Source: a virus. From it: 23,452 bases of DNA. Shown here piece after piece: positions 11,496 to 18,990 of this stretch. Numbering within the stretch: position 1 is the first letter of the stretch; each line of letters begins with the position of its first letter. The stretch covers positions 1 to 23,452 of the IMG/VR virus record IMGVR_UViG_3300022696_000090; one strand, written 5' to 3'. A program made the position numbers and the translations under genes. The notes beneath the pieces were generated by a model. The model searched no databases. It saw only the letters and a program-made list of their open reading frames with translations, and had not been told where the DNA came from.

Positions 11496-11785
11496 TGGCG
11501 GTTCGCGCCGCAGCGCAGGTTTCCGCGATCAATCAATACGCCGCCGTCGTAGGTGAGACCGTCGACGCAGCACGCGAGATCCGGCGGTTTCGATGGACGA
11601 ACGCTCATCTACTCGCCCTCGAAGCGCAGGCGATGATCCATATGCTGGAAGGCGAGGACCGGATCCTATTCCGTGCGGCCCGGCTCGGGCACTGGCGACG
11701 ACGCTACCGCCGTTTTGCCGCGAAGGCGTACGCCCTCGACCACGTCAAAGCGTGGCGAGCCGGGCTCACGGGAGGGACACCATGA
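11492..11785 (+). CDS. 97-aa protein of unknown function
   Basis: The frame opens with tandem ATG codons at 11492 and 11495, overlapping the upstream TGA, so the N-terminus is uncertain by one residue. The sequence is predicted helical (AREIRRFRWTNAHLLALEAQAMIHMLEG), with a basic segment RAARLGHWRRRYRRFAAKAY near the C-terminus. No family is recognised. It overlaps the tail-completion gene by ATGA and is likely translated with it. It probably belongs to the head-tail joining set. Confidence 0.65.
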   Translation: MMAVRAAAQVSAINQYAAVVGETVDAAREIRRFRWTNAHLLALEAQAMIHMLEGEDRILFRAARLGHWRRRYRRFAAKAYALDHVKAWRAGLTGGTP

Positions 11786-12288
11786 GCACGAAAAAGATCA
11801 AAGACGCCCTCGCCCTGCTCTCGCGGACGAAGGCCCGCTACGGCTATCAAGGACCGTCCGGAGACGAGACGCACCCGGACAACCCGGAGCTGTCGATCAA
11901 GGACCTGGCGAAGATCCACGAGTACGGGCTAGGTGTTCCCGCCCGCCCGCTGATCCGCGTCACCGCCGATCGGCATCGAACCGAGTTCATCGCCGCCGCG
12001 AAAAAGGCCGCTCGCGCGGTGGCGCGTGGTGTCGTGCGAGACAAGCGAGGCCGGTTTGCTGGGCGCGACGTCGATACCGCCGTGCGCCCGGTAGCGCAGC
12101 GGGGGCTCGAGGCGCTACGCGACACGCTCAGTCGATCCAAAGAATGGGCTCGTCCGAACGCACAAGCGACGATCAAAAGAAAGGGTCACGACCATCCGCT
12201 GATCGGAACGGAGCGAACGCTGCATACCCACGCGTCGTGGGCGATCGTCCGTGACGGTGTGATCGTGGATCAAGGGGGCGAAGAGTGA
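11782..12288 (+). CDS. Tail-completion protein, HK97 gp10-like
   Basis: A 168-residue protein. LSIKDLAKIHEYGLGVPARPLIRVTADRH (about 38-66) has the HExG...PARP core of the gp10/virion-morphogenesis families, in which a short helix precedes the arginine-proline loop. The C-terminal ARPNAQATIKRKGHDHPLIGTERTLHTHASW matches the NxxTxxRKGxDxPLIxTGxL ending of that group. These proteins form the tail-completion ring on the neck. A strong GGAGGG (11771-11776) precedes the ATG. It ends with a GTGA overlap on a 33-codon frame. Confidence 0.75.
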   Translation: MSTKKIKDALALLSRTKARYGYQGPSGDETHPDNPELSIKDLAKIHEYGLGVPARPLIRVTADRHRTEFIAAAKKAARAVARGVVRDKRGRFAGRDVDTAVRPVAQRGLEALRDTLSRSKEWARPNAQATIKRKGHDHPLIGTERTLHTHASWAIVRDGVIVDQGGEE

Positions 12289-12386
12289 CCTGGTTCGTTT
12301 TTTTCTTGTGCATGGCCGCGCTCGTGGCCTTGGACGAGAGGGACCGCCGTAGGGACTGGCAACGGCGGAGGAGGATCCGGTCGTGA
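12285..12386 (+). CDS. 33-aa single-span membrane microprotein
   Basis: GTG at 12285 overlaps the upstream stop (GTGA), and its TGA overlaps the next gene's GTG (GTGA at 12383). The 33-codon frame is therefore tightly locked into the operon. The product is MTWFVFFLCMAALVALDERD followed by a basic stretch of about 13 residues rich in R and W. It would insert as one short membrane helix with the basic C-terminus in the cytoplasm. No family is recognised. A strong GGAGGAGGA lies within its 3' end and serves the next gene. Confidence 0.6.
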   Translation: MTWFVFFLCMAALVALDERDRRRDWQRRRRIRS

Positions 12387-12751
12387 TCCCTGTCGGCGGG
12401 CTGGTCGATGTGATCCCGGCGTCGACGGTCACCGTCCGAACGTGGTCGGGCGGGTCGATCGACGAGTACGGCTCGTACAGCGCCAGTGGTGAGACGGACA
12501 CCACCGAGACGATGCCTGTGCACCCGGCGACGTCCCGCCGGTTCCGCGAGATGTTACCCGAGGCAGTTCGGGACCGCGAGACGATCGCCCTCTACCCTCG
12601 AGCTGGGTCGGCGCTGTCTAGGGCGTCGGGCGTGCGCTCGCCAGAGGTTCAATACGGCGGGCGTTGGTATACGGTCACCGCGGACGGGGACTACGAAACG
12701 CTAGGGGGTATTCGCCTCGTGCTCGCGATCTTGAAGGACACCACGTCATGA
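12383..12751 (+). CDS. Head-closure/neck protein
   Basis: A 122-residue beta-rich protein. TVTVRTWSGGSIDEYGSYSASG, TMPVHPATSRRFREMLPEAVRDRETIALYP and SPEVQYGGRWYTVTADGDYETLGGIRLVLAIL match the usual layout of phage head-closure proteins: an N-terminal strand pair, a PEG/AxR loop near the middle and a GRxYxVxxxxDxxxxGxxRxVLA ending. It would seal the connector channel and join the tail-completion ring. The GTG at 12383 is supported by GGAGGAGGA 6-7 nt upstream and by the GTGA overlap. It overlaps the serine-protease gene by ATGA. Confidence 0.7.
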   Translation: MIPVGGLVDVIPASTVTVRTWSGGSIDEYGSYSASGETDTTETMPVHPATSRRFREMLPEAVRDRETIALYPRAGSALSRASGVRSPEVQYGGRWYTVTADGDYETLGGIRLVLAILKDTTS

Positions 12752-13389
12752 TCCATCGAATCTTACCGATCCTGTTGTTGCTCTTGGCGAGCTGCGCTCA
12801 AGTGACGCGTCTGCCCCCGAACGACCCTCCCGAAACCGGGACGCTCGCAGAGCGCACGCACAAAGCCGTAGTGCTGATCGCCTACGGCCCGCGCGTTCAC
12901 GGGTCAGGTTTCGCCGTTTCCCCGAATCAGATCCTCACGGCGAAGCACGTCGTAGAGGACGCGAGTCAGGCCGCGATGGCGGAGATCGTGACCGAAGACG
13001 GGCAGACGTGCACACCCGTGGGGATCCGTGCGTCGAGAGATCAAGATTACTCGATTCTGACCGTCACCGGATGCCGGCTGTCGTGGTTGCGCATGCGCTC
13101 ATCGCCTGCGGTGCTCGGAGAAGATGTGTACCTTGCCGGCCACCCGTACGAGGATCGTCAGACCTGGACTCGGGGTGTAGTGTCGAATGTGTTCGACGGC
13201 AAAAACAAGATCGGGGTTGACGCGGTCGCGCTCCCCGGTATGTCCGGCGGGCCTGCGGTAGACGCTGACGGGTACGTGATCGGCATCGTCTCCTTCGGCG
13301 AGCTTGCGATCGGGCTCAACCCGGCCCACCGCCGTGTGTGGGGTGGGCAGACGTTCCTGGTGCCTACCGCGGAGATCCTGATCCGATGA
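12748..13389 (+). CDS. Trypsin-like serine protease with lipoprotein signal peptide
   Basis: A 213-residue protein. Residues 1-16 form a lipoprotein signal with lipobox LASC, the modified residue being Cys16 (IHRILPILLLLLASC). The catalytic triad of a chymotrypsin/HtrA-like fold is complete: H67 in LTAKHVVED, D100 in RDQDYSIL and S166 in GMSGGPAV. HGSGFAVSP at 51-59 supplies the N-terminal barrel, and C88-C109 could form a disulphide. There is no PDZ domain. It is overlapped by ATGA on both sides within the neck genes, so it is expressed with the virion. Likely a membrane-anchored periplasmic protease. A role in host envelope alteration, superinfection exclusion or lysis is possible. The site of action is inferred from the signal only. 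Confidence 0.9.
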   Translation: MIHRILPILLLLLASCAQVTRLPPNDPPETGTLAERTHKAVVLIAYGPRVHGSGFAVSPNQILTAKHVVEDASQAAMAEIVTEDGQTCTPVGIRASRDQDYSILTVTGCRLSWLRMRSSPAVLGEDVYLAGHPYEDRQTWTRGVVSNVFDGKNKIGVDAVALPGMSGGPAVDADGYVIGIVSFGELAIGLNPAHRRVWGGQTFLVPTAEILIR

Positions 13390-14282
13390 CCACGAGATCC
13401 ATCCGGCTAGACCGCATGCAGGCGGGGCTCGTGGCGTGGGTCTCCGCTGTGCTCCCGTCCGCGACGGTTGCGTGGGGCAGGACGAAGCTCCCGCGCGAGG
13501 TAGCCGGGCAACGCCTGGCGACGTTCCGCGTCGTATCGGGACCCCGCTCCGCTGGACAGGGCAGTGCGTCCGTCCGTCCTTGGAGAGTCATCGAGGCGGC
13601 GTCCGTCACGATCACCGACGACATTGTCGAGGGCGCGTCCGCGGGGATCATCGCGTCGGGGATCAAGGTCGAGCACACGGCATCGGCGGGGGAGTCCCGA
13701 GGCGACGTGCGAGACGCACTGCTTGCGCTGCTGCAAGCGTCGGACATCGACGCAACGTTTACGGCCGCGGACAACGGTGTCAGCATCCTGATTACACCGA
13801 CGAGCCCCGGCGACGTCACCGGGCTGATCGCGTTAGGTTCCGCGACCACGGCGTTTTTGCCTTACTACGGCTCGCTGGTAGGGAGCCCGTATGGTGGTCA
13901 ATCGGGAGCAACGCTCACGGATCGCAAGGTTCAGATCGATGAAGCGACGTATCGAATCGAGCTCCAGATCTCGGACAAACGCCCCGAGCCGATGAACGGC
14001 GCGGGCGCTGCCATGGCGGAGCTATTCGCGTCTACAGACCTCCCGCCGATGCAAAACGTCCGCGACCAGTACGGACTACGTGTAGACATGGGAACGCCGA
14101 TCAATCTCGATCGGTTGTCCGGCCCCGACTGGGAATCCCGCGAGGTGGTGGACCTGAACGTCACGCTCATGTCGATATCCGCCGCACAGGCTACGAGGAT
14201 GGTGCAGGTCTTCGCGAATATCGACGCGCGCCATGGAAATGCTATTATTGCCGCGGTAGGAGCTGCGGCCGCAGAAAGTTGA
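13386..14282 (+). CDS. Tail terminator/neck protein with inserted beta-alpha-beta module
   Basis: A 298-residue protein. The flanks fit a tail-terminator fold of the LIC_12616/gp12-like group. The N-terminal part has RMQAGLVAWVSAVLPSATVAWGRTKLPR; the C-terminal part has YRIELQISDKRPEPMNGAGAAMAELFASTDL, then PPMQNVRDQYGLRVDMG and VDLNVTLMSISA. Between them (about 70-160) is a strand/helix/strand module (SAGIIASGIKVEHT, RGDVRDALLALLQAS, VSILITPTSPGDVTGLIALG) like those in the decoration and sheath proteins. The protein directly precedes the sheath gene, as expected for a tail terminator. It overlaps the protease gene by ATGA; the next gene begins 7 bp downstream. Confidence 0.75.
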   Translation: MTTRSIRLDRMQAGLVAWVSAVLPSATVAWGRTKLPREVAGQRLATFRVVSGPRSAGQGSASVRPWRVIEAASVTITDDIVEGASAGIIASGIKVEHTASAGESRGDVRDALLALLQASDIDATFTAADNGVSILITPTSPGDVTGLIALGSATTAFLPYYGSLVGSPYGGQSGATLTDRKVQIDEATYRIELQISDKRPEPMNGAGAAMAELFASTDLPPMQNVRDQYGLRVDMGTPINLDRLSGPDWESREVVDLNVTLMSISAAQATRMVQVFANIDARHGNAIIAAVGAAAAES

Positions 14283-14289
14283 TTACACA

Positions 14290-15723
14290 ATGTCAGTACC
14301 GATCACGTTCTATGCCGACGTCGATGTTTCGTTGGCTGGTCAAAGCCAGGGCTCGGCGAGCCTGACCACGCCCGCGTTTATCAACGAAAACTCGGTGGAC
14401 TCCAACATCATCCAAGGGCCTTACACCTCGGCCCAAGCCGTTCTCGATGCCGGGTTTGCGTCCGGGTCCCCTATGCACGACTTCGCCGTCGGGCTCGCGC
14501 AACAGAGCAAGAAGCCGACCAGCTTCTACTCGATCCGAGACTCAGGCGGGGGCCCTAACGCTGCCCTAACTGCCGCGCTTGCAGAAAACGCAGGTGCGTT
14601 CTACGGCGTGACGATGGAGTCTCGGGACGACTCGGACATCCTCGCCGTTGCCGCCACGATCCAGACCGTCCGGAAACTATTCCTCGCGCAGAGCAACGCA
14701 CCGAGTTTGCTGGACGACGCGGGCAAAGAGTATCAGGCGACGTTCGATGGTACCCCGACCGACGGCGATTATACGCTGACGTTCACTGGGTTCGGTCTGT
14801 CGGCTCCTGTAGATATCACCGTCACGCGGTCCACCACGCCGGCGACGAATAACGATCTAGCGGCTGCGCTAGACACCGCGCTGGACACCGCAGCGGGCGC
14901 GGCCGGGGACCTCGAGGACGTGCTGGTCGCGTCGAGCATCTCCACCACGGACAACGTCGTCACGTTTGAGACCCAGGACGGCTTGGACGCCGGCACGATC
15001 ACGGTCACCGACCCGGAGACCCCGGACGGCCTGGCCATCGAAACCACGGACGACGACGTCGGCTCACAGCTGATGGCGAACAGCTACAACCGCACGTCGC
15101 TTTGGTACCACCCGACGGACGCCGATCTGCTCGCTGAGCGGGTTATGGCGCGTTGCTTCGGTAACAACCTCGACACGCAGCAGCTGTCGTGGAGCTACAA
15201 GAACATCGTCGGTGTGACCGGGACGCAGAGTTTGACGTCGGCGAACGTGACCGCGTTGCGGAACGTGCTGTGCAACTACTTCGCGCCGACGGTCTCTAGC
15301 CAGGGGCTCACGTCGCAAGCGTTCACCGCTCCGGGATGGACGAGCTCTGGCGTAGCGGGAGCGGGTCTGCCGATCCGCGTCATTACGACCCAGGACTGGA
15401 TGCACGCTCGCCTCGAGGAAGGTTTCCTCAACATGTGGCTGAAGGAGCCCAACGCGATCTTCCTCGACAAAGACGGCATCGGACGAGCCGAGTCGGTCGT
15501 GCGTGACGTGTTCGCGAACGGGCTTCGTGCCGACCACCTCATTGCGAAGGTCGTGCCCGACGGAGAGGAGTTCGCCGGGGAGCAGACGCCTTACCTGAAC
15601 GTGCCGAAACCGTCGGAGATCTCCGCGGCGGACCGAGAGGCGGGTATCCTGCGGATGACCGGCGTCGTCTACATCAAACCGACCCTTGAGAAGGTCGTAC
15701 TCAACATTACGGCAAGGCAGTAA
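14290..15723 (+). CDS. Tail sheath protein, DUF3383-like
   Basis: A 477-residue protein. MSVPITFYADVDVSLAGQSQGSASLTTPAFI is a typical sheath N-terminus. TSFYSIRDSGGGPNAALTAALAENAGAFYGVTMESRDDSDILAVAATIQTVRKLFL (about 79-134) is the DUF3383 core. The middle carries a strand/helix/strand insert (about 147-250), and the C-terminus (QLSWSYKNIVGVTG, LEEGFLNMWL, ADHLIAKVVPDGEEF, VVYIKPTLEKVVLNITARQ) is the conserved sheath-sheath interaction region. The contractile sheath shows the phage is a myovirus. It has a short 7-bp gap from the upstream gene and no clear ribosome binding site. The tube gene follows 3 bp downstream. Confidence 0.9.
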   Translation: MSVPITFYADVDVSLAGQSQGSASLTTPAFINENSVDSNIIQGPYTSAQAVLDAGFASGSPMHDFAVGLAQQSKKPTSFYSIRDSGGGPNAALTAALAENAGAFYGVTMESRDDSDILAVAATIQTVRKLFLAQSNAPSLLDDAGKEYQATFDGTPTDGDYTLTFTGFGLSAPVDITVTRSTTPATNNDLAAALDTALDTAAGAAGDLEDVLVASSISTTDNVVTFETQDGLDAGTITVTDPETPDGLAIETTDDDVGSQLMANSYNRTSLWYHPTDADLLAERVMARCFGNNLDTQQLSWSYKNIVGVTGTQSLTSANVTALRNVLCNYFAPTVSSQGLTSQAFTAPGWTSSGVAGAGLPIRVITTQDWMHARLEEGFLNMWLKEPNAIFLDKDGIGRAESVVRDVFANGLRADHLIAKVVPDGEEFAGEQTPYLNVPKPSEISAADREAGILRMTGVVYIKPTLEKVVLNITARQ

Positions 15724-15726
15724 ATC

Positions 15727-16182
15727 ATGGCTGGCGAACTCAGACAATACGATCCTCTCCAGGTTACCGGCTCGTGGGCGACGCCTATCGGTGTGTTTGA
15801 CATCGTCGACGGGGCAGTCAACCCGGGCGATTTCCTGTCGACGGCGCGTGATAACCCGACGTGGTCTCGCGAGGCGGATCGGGCGGGTAACGCAACTCGA
15901 GTCAGAAACAACAACAAGGGCGGCACCGTCTCGGTCACGCTGTCGGCATCGAGCCCGACGAACACCGTACTATCCGGCGCCCAGGCGACCGACGAGCTCA
16001 CGGAGAACGTGACCGGTGTGCTCACGCTGAAGGACCTGAACGGTAACACCGTGATCGTCGCTACCGGGGCGTTCCTCAACGCTACCCCGGACGTATCGTT
16101 CGGAGGCGAACGAGGAAGCCGTACCTGGGTGTGGGAAGCCGCCCAGATCGAATCATTCCTTGGAGGCCATGACGTCGCATGA
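15727..16182 (+). CDS. Tail tube protein, DUF3277-like
   Basis: A 151-residue beta-rich protein. RQYDPLQVTGSWATPIGVFDIVDGAVNPGDFL opens the tube fold. NPTWSREADRAGNATRVRNNNKGGTVSVTLSASSPTNTVLS matches the DUF3277 strand pattern that forms the hexamer ring. DLNGNTVIVATGAFLNATPDVSFGGERGSRTWVWEAAQIESFLGGHD ends the fold with the conserved GxxxxxxxW segment. It directly follows the sheath gene and precedes the chaperones, as in other myoviruses. The next gene begins at an ATGA overlap. Confidence 0.9.
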   Translation: MAGELRQYDPLQVTGSWATPIGVFDIVDGAVNPGDFLSTARDNPTWSREADRAGNATRVRNNNKGGTVSVTLSASSPTNTVLSGAQATDELTENVTGVLTLKDLNGNTVIVATGAFLNATPDVSFGGERGSRTWVWEAAQIESFLGGHDVA

Positions 16183-16688
16183 ACGACGAAACAAACCCAC
16201 CCCCCACGTCCGAGTTCGATCAAGCAGTAGCAGCCGCTCAGGAAAAAACACGGCGGATTTTCGCGTACGCCCGCGAGCTGTCGTCCTTAGACCTCAAACC
16301 GCGGACGGTGCAGCACAAGATCGATGGGATCGTGTACACGTCGACGAAGCTACCCGCGAGCGTCGGGCTGGACGTCGGCCCGAAGGTCGCGGCGCTGTTC
16401 GGTCCGTCGATCACCAGAGCGCTAGCGGTGGGCGAGGGAGCGTTGTTTCGCGTGGACTGGCTCACCCCGCTCATGGACCGGGCTATCCGGGACGACGCGA
16501 TGGAGACGGTGCGTACGTTGCTATCCCGGACGAAGGCAAGCCGCTACGTCCACATGCCTGGGAGCAAGGGAGGGGACCTGTCGCCAGAGCTCGACGAGCA
16601 TTTCGCGGGGGAGTACCCGCACCTATTGAAGGTTTGCCTGCTCGTCCTGGCGCACAACTTCAGGGGCCCTACACTAGGCGGCCGCTAG
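16179..16688 (+). CDS. Tail assembly chaperone, short form
   Basis: A 169-residue protein. The N-terminus is disordered (DETNPPPTSEFDQ). The rest has beta/helix segments including TVQHKIDGIVYTSTKLPAS and FRVDWLTPLMDRAIRDDAMETVRTLLS. Located between tube and tape measure, it is the G-type chaperone that coats the tape measure during tail assembly. Near its 3' end lies a slippery GGGCCCT plus hairpin (16664-16701), so some ribosomes read on in the -1 frame. The TAG stop (16686-16688) lies inside the hairpin. It overlaps the tube gene by ATGA. Confidence 0.85.
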   Translation: MNDETNPPPTSEFDQAVAAAQEKTRRIFAYARELSSLDLKPRTVQHKIDGIVYTSTKLPASVGLDVGPKVAALFGPSITRALAVGEGALFRVDWLTPLMDRAIRDDAMETVRTLLSRTKASRYVHMPGSKGGDLSPELDEHFAGEYPHLLKVCLLVLAHNFRGPTLGGR

Positions 16689-16921
16689 CCCAGTGGTCGC
16701 CGAAAAGTAAACCCAGCCGGATCGGCGGCTGTGGATTTTCCCGGGTCCCGGCCTTGATCGGGAACCTTTGTATCCGTCCGGGCGAGGGCGTTGACGTGGC
16801 CATGTATGCCGCGCTGATGCATGACCTAAGCCTGGACGACCTGTATAACCTCGAAGATATCGACCACGTCGACCGGTCGTGGAGAGACGCCAGACAAGCG
16901 GAGGCCGAAAGTAATGCCTGA
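16179..16921 (+). CDS. Tail assembly chaperone, -1 frameshifted long form (G-T type)
   Basis: The -1 frame stays open from the slippery site to the stop at 16919-16921. It reads HNFRGPYTRRPLAQWSPKS at the junction and ends in SLDDLYNLEDIDHVDRSWRD. The predicted product is 247 residues: 164 from the first frame and 83 from the second. Coding of the T part is confirmed by absence of any good start before 16800 and by the usual arrangement of an overlapping -1 frame just before the tape measure. The tape measure start (16914) overlaps the last 8 bases. An internal start at ATG 16801 is possible but unneeded. Confidence 0.85.
16664..16701 (+). promoter_or_regulatory. Programmed -1 ribosomal frameshift signal
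   Basis: Slippery heptamer G-GGC-CCT at 16664-16670 is in frame with the short chaperone; both tRNAs can re-pair as GGG and CCC. Six bases later a 10-bp hairpin begins: GGCGGCCGCT 16677-16686 with AGTGGTCGCC 16692-16701, two G-U pairs and loop AGCCC. This is the standard layout for -1 frameshifting in tail chaperones. Confidence 0.9.
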
Positions 16922-18986
16922 TACAATCGAGGATTTTGTGTTTGGGCTCGCGTTCGGGAAGGCCGATACGCGCAACCTGGACAAGGCCGAAAAGCAGTTC
17001 AATCAGGCCGAAGAACGGCGGGCGAAGCAGGTCAAAGAGACGAGCCGACGCATCGAACGGATCCGGGATCAGCTCACGAAAGCGACGACGCGCGAAGAAA
17101 AACAACAGCTCCGTCGGCAGCTTCGGAACCTGCAGCGTTACGAGAAGAGAGCGAAAGCGGCGTATCGATCCGCGGCCAAAGAAGCGAAGGAGGCCGGGAG
17201 GATCGCCACGAAGGCGTCCAAGGACCAGGCCCGGGCGCTCGATCGTTTCAAAGGCGCGATCCGTTCGGGAGCCCGTGGAGCGGCCGGGGCTGCAGGCGGT
17301 GTGATCGCGGGGGCGGCGGCCGGCATGCTTGCGCTGTCGAGGAACACGGTCCAGAGCGCGCGCGAGCTCGACCAGTGGTCTAGAGCAATGGGCGTGTCCG
17401 CGTCCGACCTGTCCGCATTCCAGGAGGGCATGAGACTCGCGCGGGTTCCCGTGGACAACGCCCGCGAAGCGGTCAAGACGTTGCGCGAGAACCTAGGCGA
17501 GCTTGCTCGGATCGGTACCGGCCCCGCCAAAGACGCGATGGGATCGCTCGGCTTGGAGCTCGAAGACCTGCAAGGACTTGGCGTCGAAGAACAAATGGCC
17601 GTGTTCGCTGATGCGATCCGTGACGTCGGGGACCCTGCAAAGCAGTTGTCGATCGCGATCGAGATCATGGGCGAAGACGGCAGGGCGCTGCTCCCTGTAC
17701 TCCGCGAGGGAGGGGACGCGATCCGAGGACTCGGGGATCAGGCGCGCGCGACGGGTGCGGTCCTCGACGATGACATGATCCAGCGCGCCAAAGAGCTTGA
17801 CGCGCGCATGGCCGAAGTCGAGGCGCAGGTCCGGGGCGCCGGTCTGACGATGGTCGAGGCGTTGATCCCTGCGCTCACGGACAGCGCCGAAGGCGTTGCT
17901 GGGTTTGTCGAGAATAACGAGGAGTTCATAAAGCAGGACATGCCGACGGTTATCCGGACGCTAGCGGACGCCTTCGGATCCGTTGCGTCGGCCATCGCCG
18001 GCGCGAGCCGTCAGGCATCCGACTTCGCGAACGAGCTTGCGGACATCGACCAGCGTGTGCAGGTATCGACAGGTGGGGAGTTCAGTCTGTTCGCTGCGAT
18101 CGCGAACCCGATCGGAGCTGCGGGGTTCGCCCTGGGTCGTGACGCGGCCGGCAAAAACAGCGACGCATACAACAACGTCGTGGGCACTCGGGACGCCCGG
18201 GCGCTGACCGAGAGCGGGCGCCGACAGATCAGGGCCGAACAAGCGGCCCAAAAGCGGCTGGGCGCTATGTCCCAAGCTCTCGACGCTCAGGTTAGCCAGG
18301 CGTTCAACGCGACCCAGATCGCTCCCGACGCTGCTACCGAGGCTCTTCGCCGTGGTGCCGGTGCCAGGCGATCGGCCCTGTTCGAGATCCAGGAGCTCGT
18401 GTCGCAAGGCGGGGACGCGCGCGAGCTAGCCGCCCAACGGGGCATTTCTCTTACCGCCGCAGAGCTGAAGCAGGTGGGCGGCGGCCGAGGTGGTGGCCGA
18501 GGCAGGAGCAAGCAAAACCCAGAGCTCATGGCACGAGCACGAGACCTGCTCGGATCGGATCTGGAACGCCTAGCGACCGAAGGCGGTGCCGGAGACGTTG
18601 CCGTTCAGGAGTCACTACAGGCCGCGGCTGCGGAGTTCGGCAAAGGCTCAAACGCGAAGGTGGCTCGCGAGGCAGCGCTTCGTCGCCTAGGGCGTAGCAC
18701 GGGCCAAGATCTGGTGAATCAGGATGCTATGGGCGATCCGCTGATGTCCGAGTTGTTCGGAGAGAACGTGCCCGACGCCGAGCTTTCGAAGATCGCCAGG
18801 GGTGCGACGCCGCAAACCCTCGTGTCGAACATCACCAACACGTTCTCGTTTGACATCGACCAGGCGATCAGCGGTAGCGGCGACGCGGGGGAGATCGCTA
18901 GGCAGGTCTCACAACGGATCCGATCCGACTTCGAAGGCTCGATCGAGAAGTCCACCAAGATGGCGAAAGTCGTTTTTAGGAGGTGA
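16914..18986 (+). CDS. Tail tape measure protein
   Basis: A 690-residue, almost entirely helical protein. Residues about 20-110 are a strongly charged coiled coil (NLDKAEKQFNQAEERRAKQ, EEKQQLRRQLRNLQRYEKRA). A hydrophobic glycine-rich segment (RGAAGAAGGVIAGAAAGMLAL, about 120-140) is the membrane-active part typical of tape measures. Domains with DQWSRAMGVSASDLSAFQEGM (about 152-172) match the lambda-H/Mu family. It fixes tail length; at about 0.15 nm per residue it predicts a tail of the order of 100 nm. There is no lysozyme-like domain. The start overlaps the chaperone frame by 8 bases. The TGA lies in the AGGAGGTGA that serves as ribosome binding site for the next gene. Confidence 0.9.
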   Translation: MPDTIEDFVFGLAFGKADTRNLDKAEKQFNQAEERRAKQVKETSRRIERIRDQLTKATTREEKQQLRRQLRNLQRYEKRAKAAYRSAAKEAKEAGRIATKASKDQARALDRFKGAIRSGARGAAGAAGGVIAGAAAGMLALSRNTVQSARELDQWSRAMGVSASDLSAFQEGMRLARVPVDNAREAVKTLRENLGELARIGTGPAKDAMGSLGLELEDLQGLGVEEQMAVFADAIRDVGDPAKQLSIAIEIMGEDGRALLPVLREGGDAIRGLGDQARATGAVLDDDMIQRAKELDARMAEVEAQVRGAGLTMVEALIPALTDSAEGVAGFVENNEEFIKQDMPTVIRTLADAFGSVASAIAGASRQASDFANELADIDQRVQVSTGGEFSLFAAIANPIGAAGFALGRDAAGKNSDAYNNVVGTRDARALTESGRRQIRAEQAAQKRLGAMSQALDAQVSQAFNATQIAPDAATEALRRGAGARRSALFEIQELVSQGGDARELAAQRGISLTAAELKQVGGGRGGGRGRSKQNPELMARARDLLGSDLERLATEGGAGDVAVQESLQAAAAEFGKGSNAKVAREAALRRLGRSTGQDLVNQDAMGDPLMSELFGENVPDAELSKIARGATPQTLVSNITNTFSFDIDQAISGSGDAGEIARQVSQRIRSDFEGSIEKSTKMAKVVFRR

Positions 18987-18990
18987 CGTT

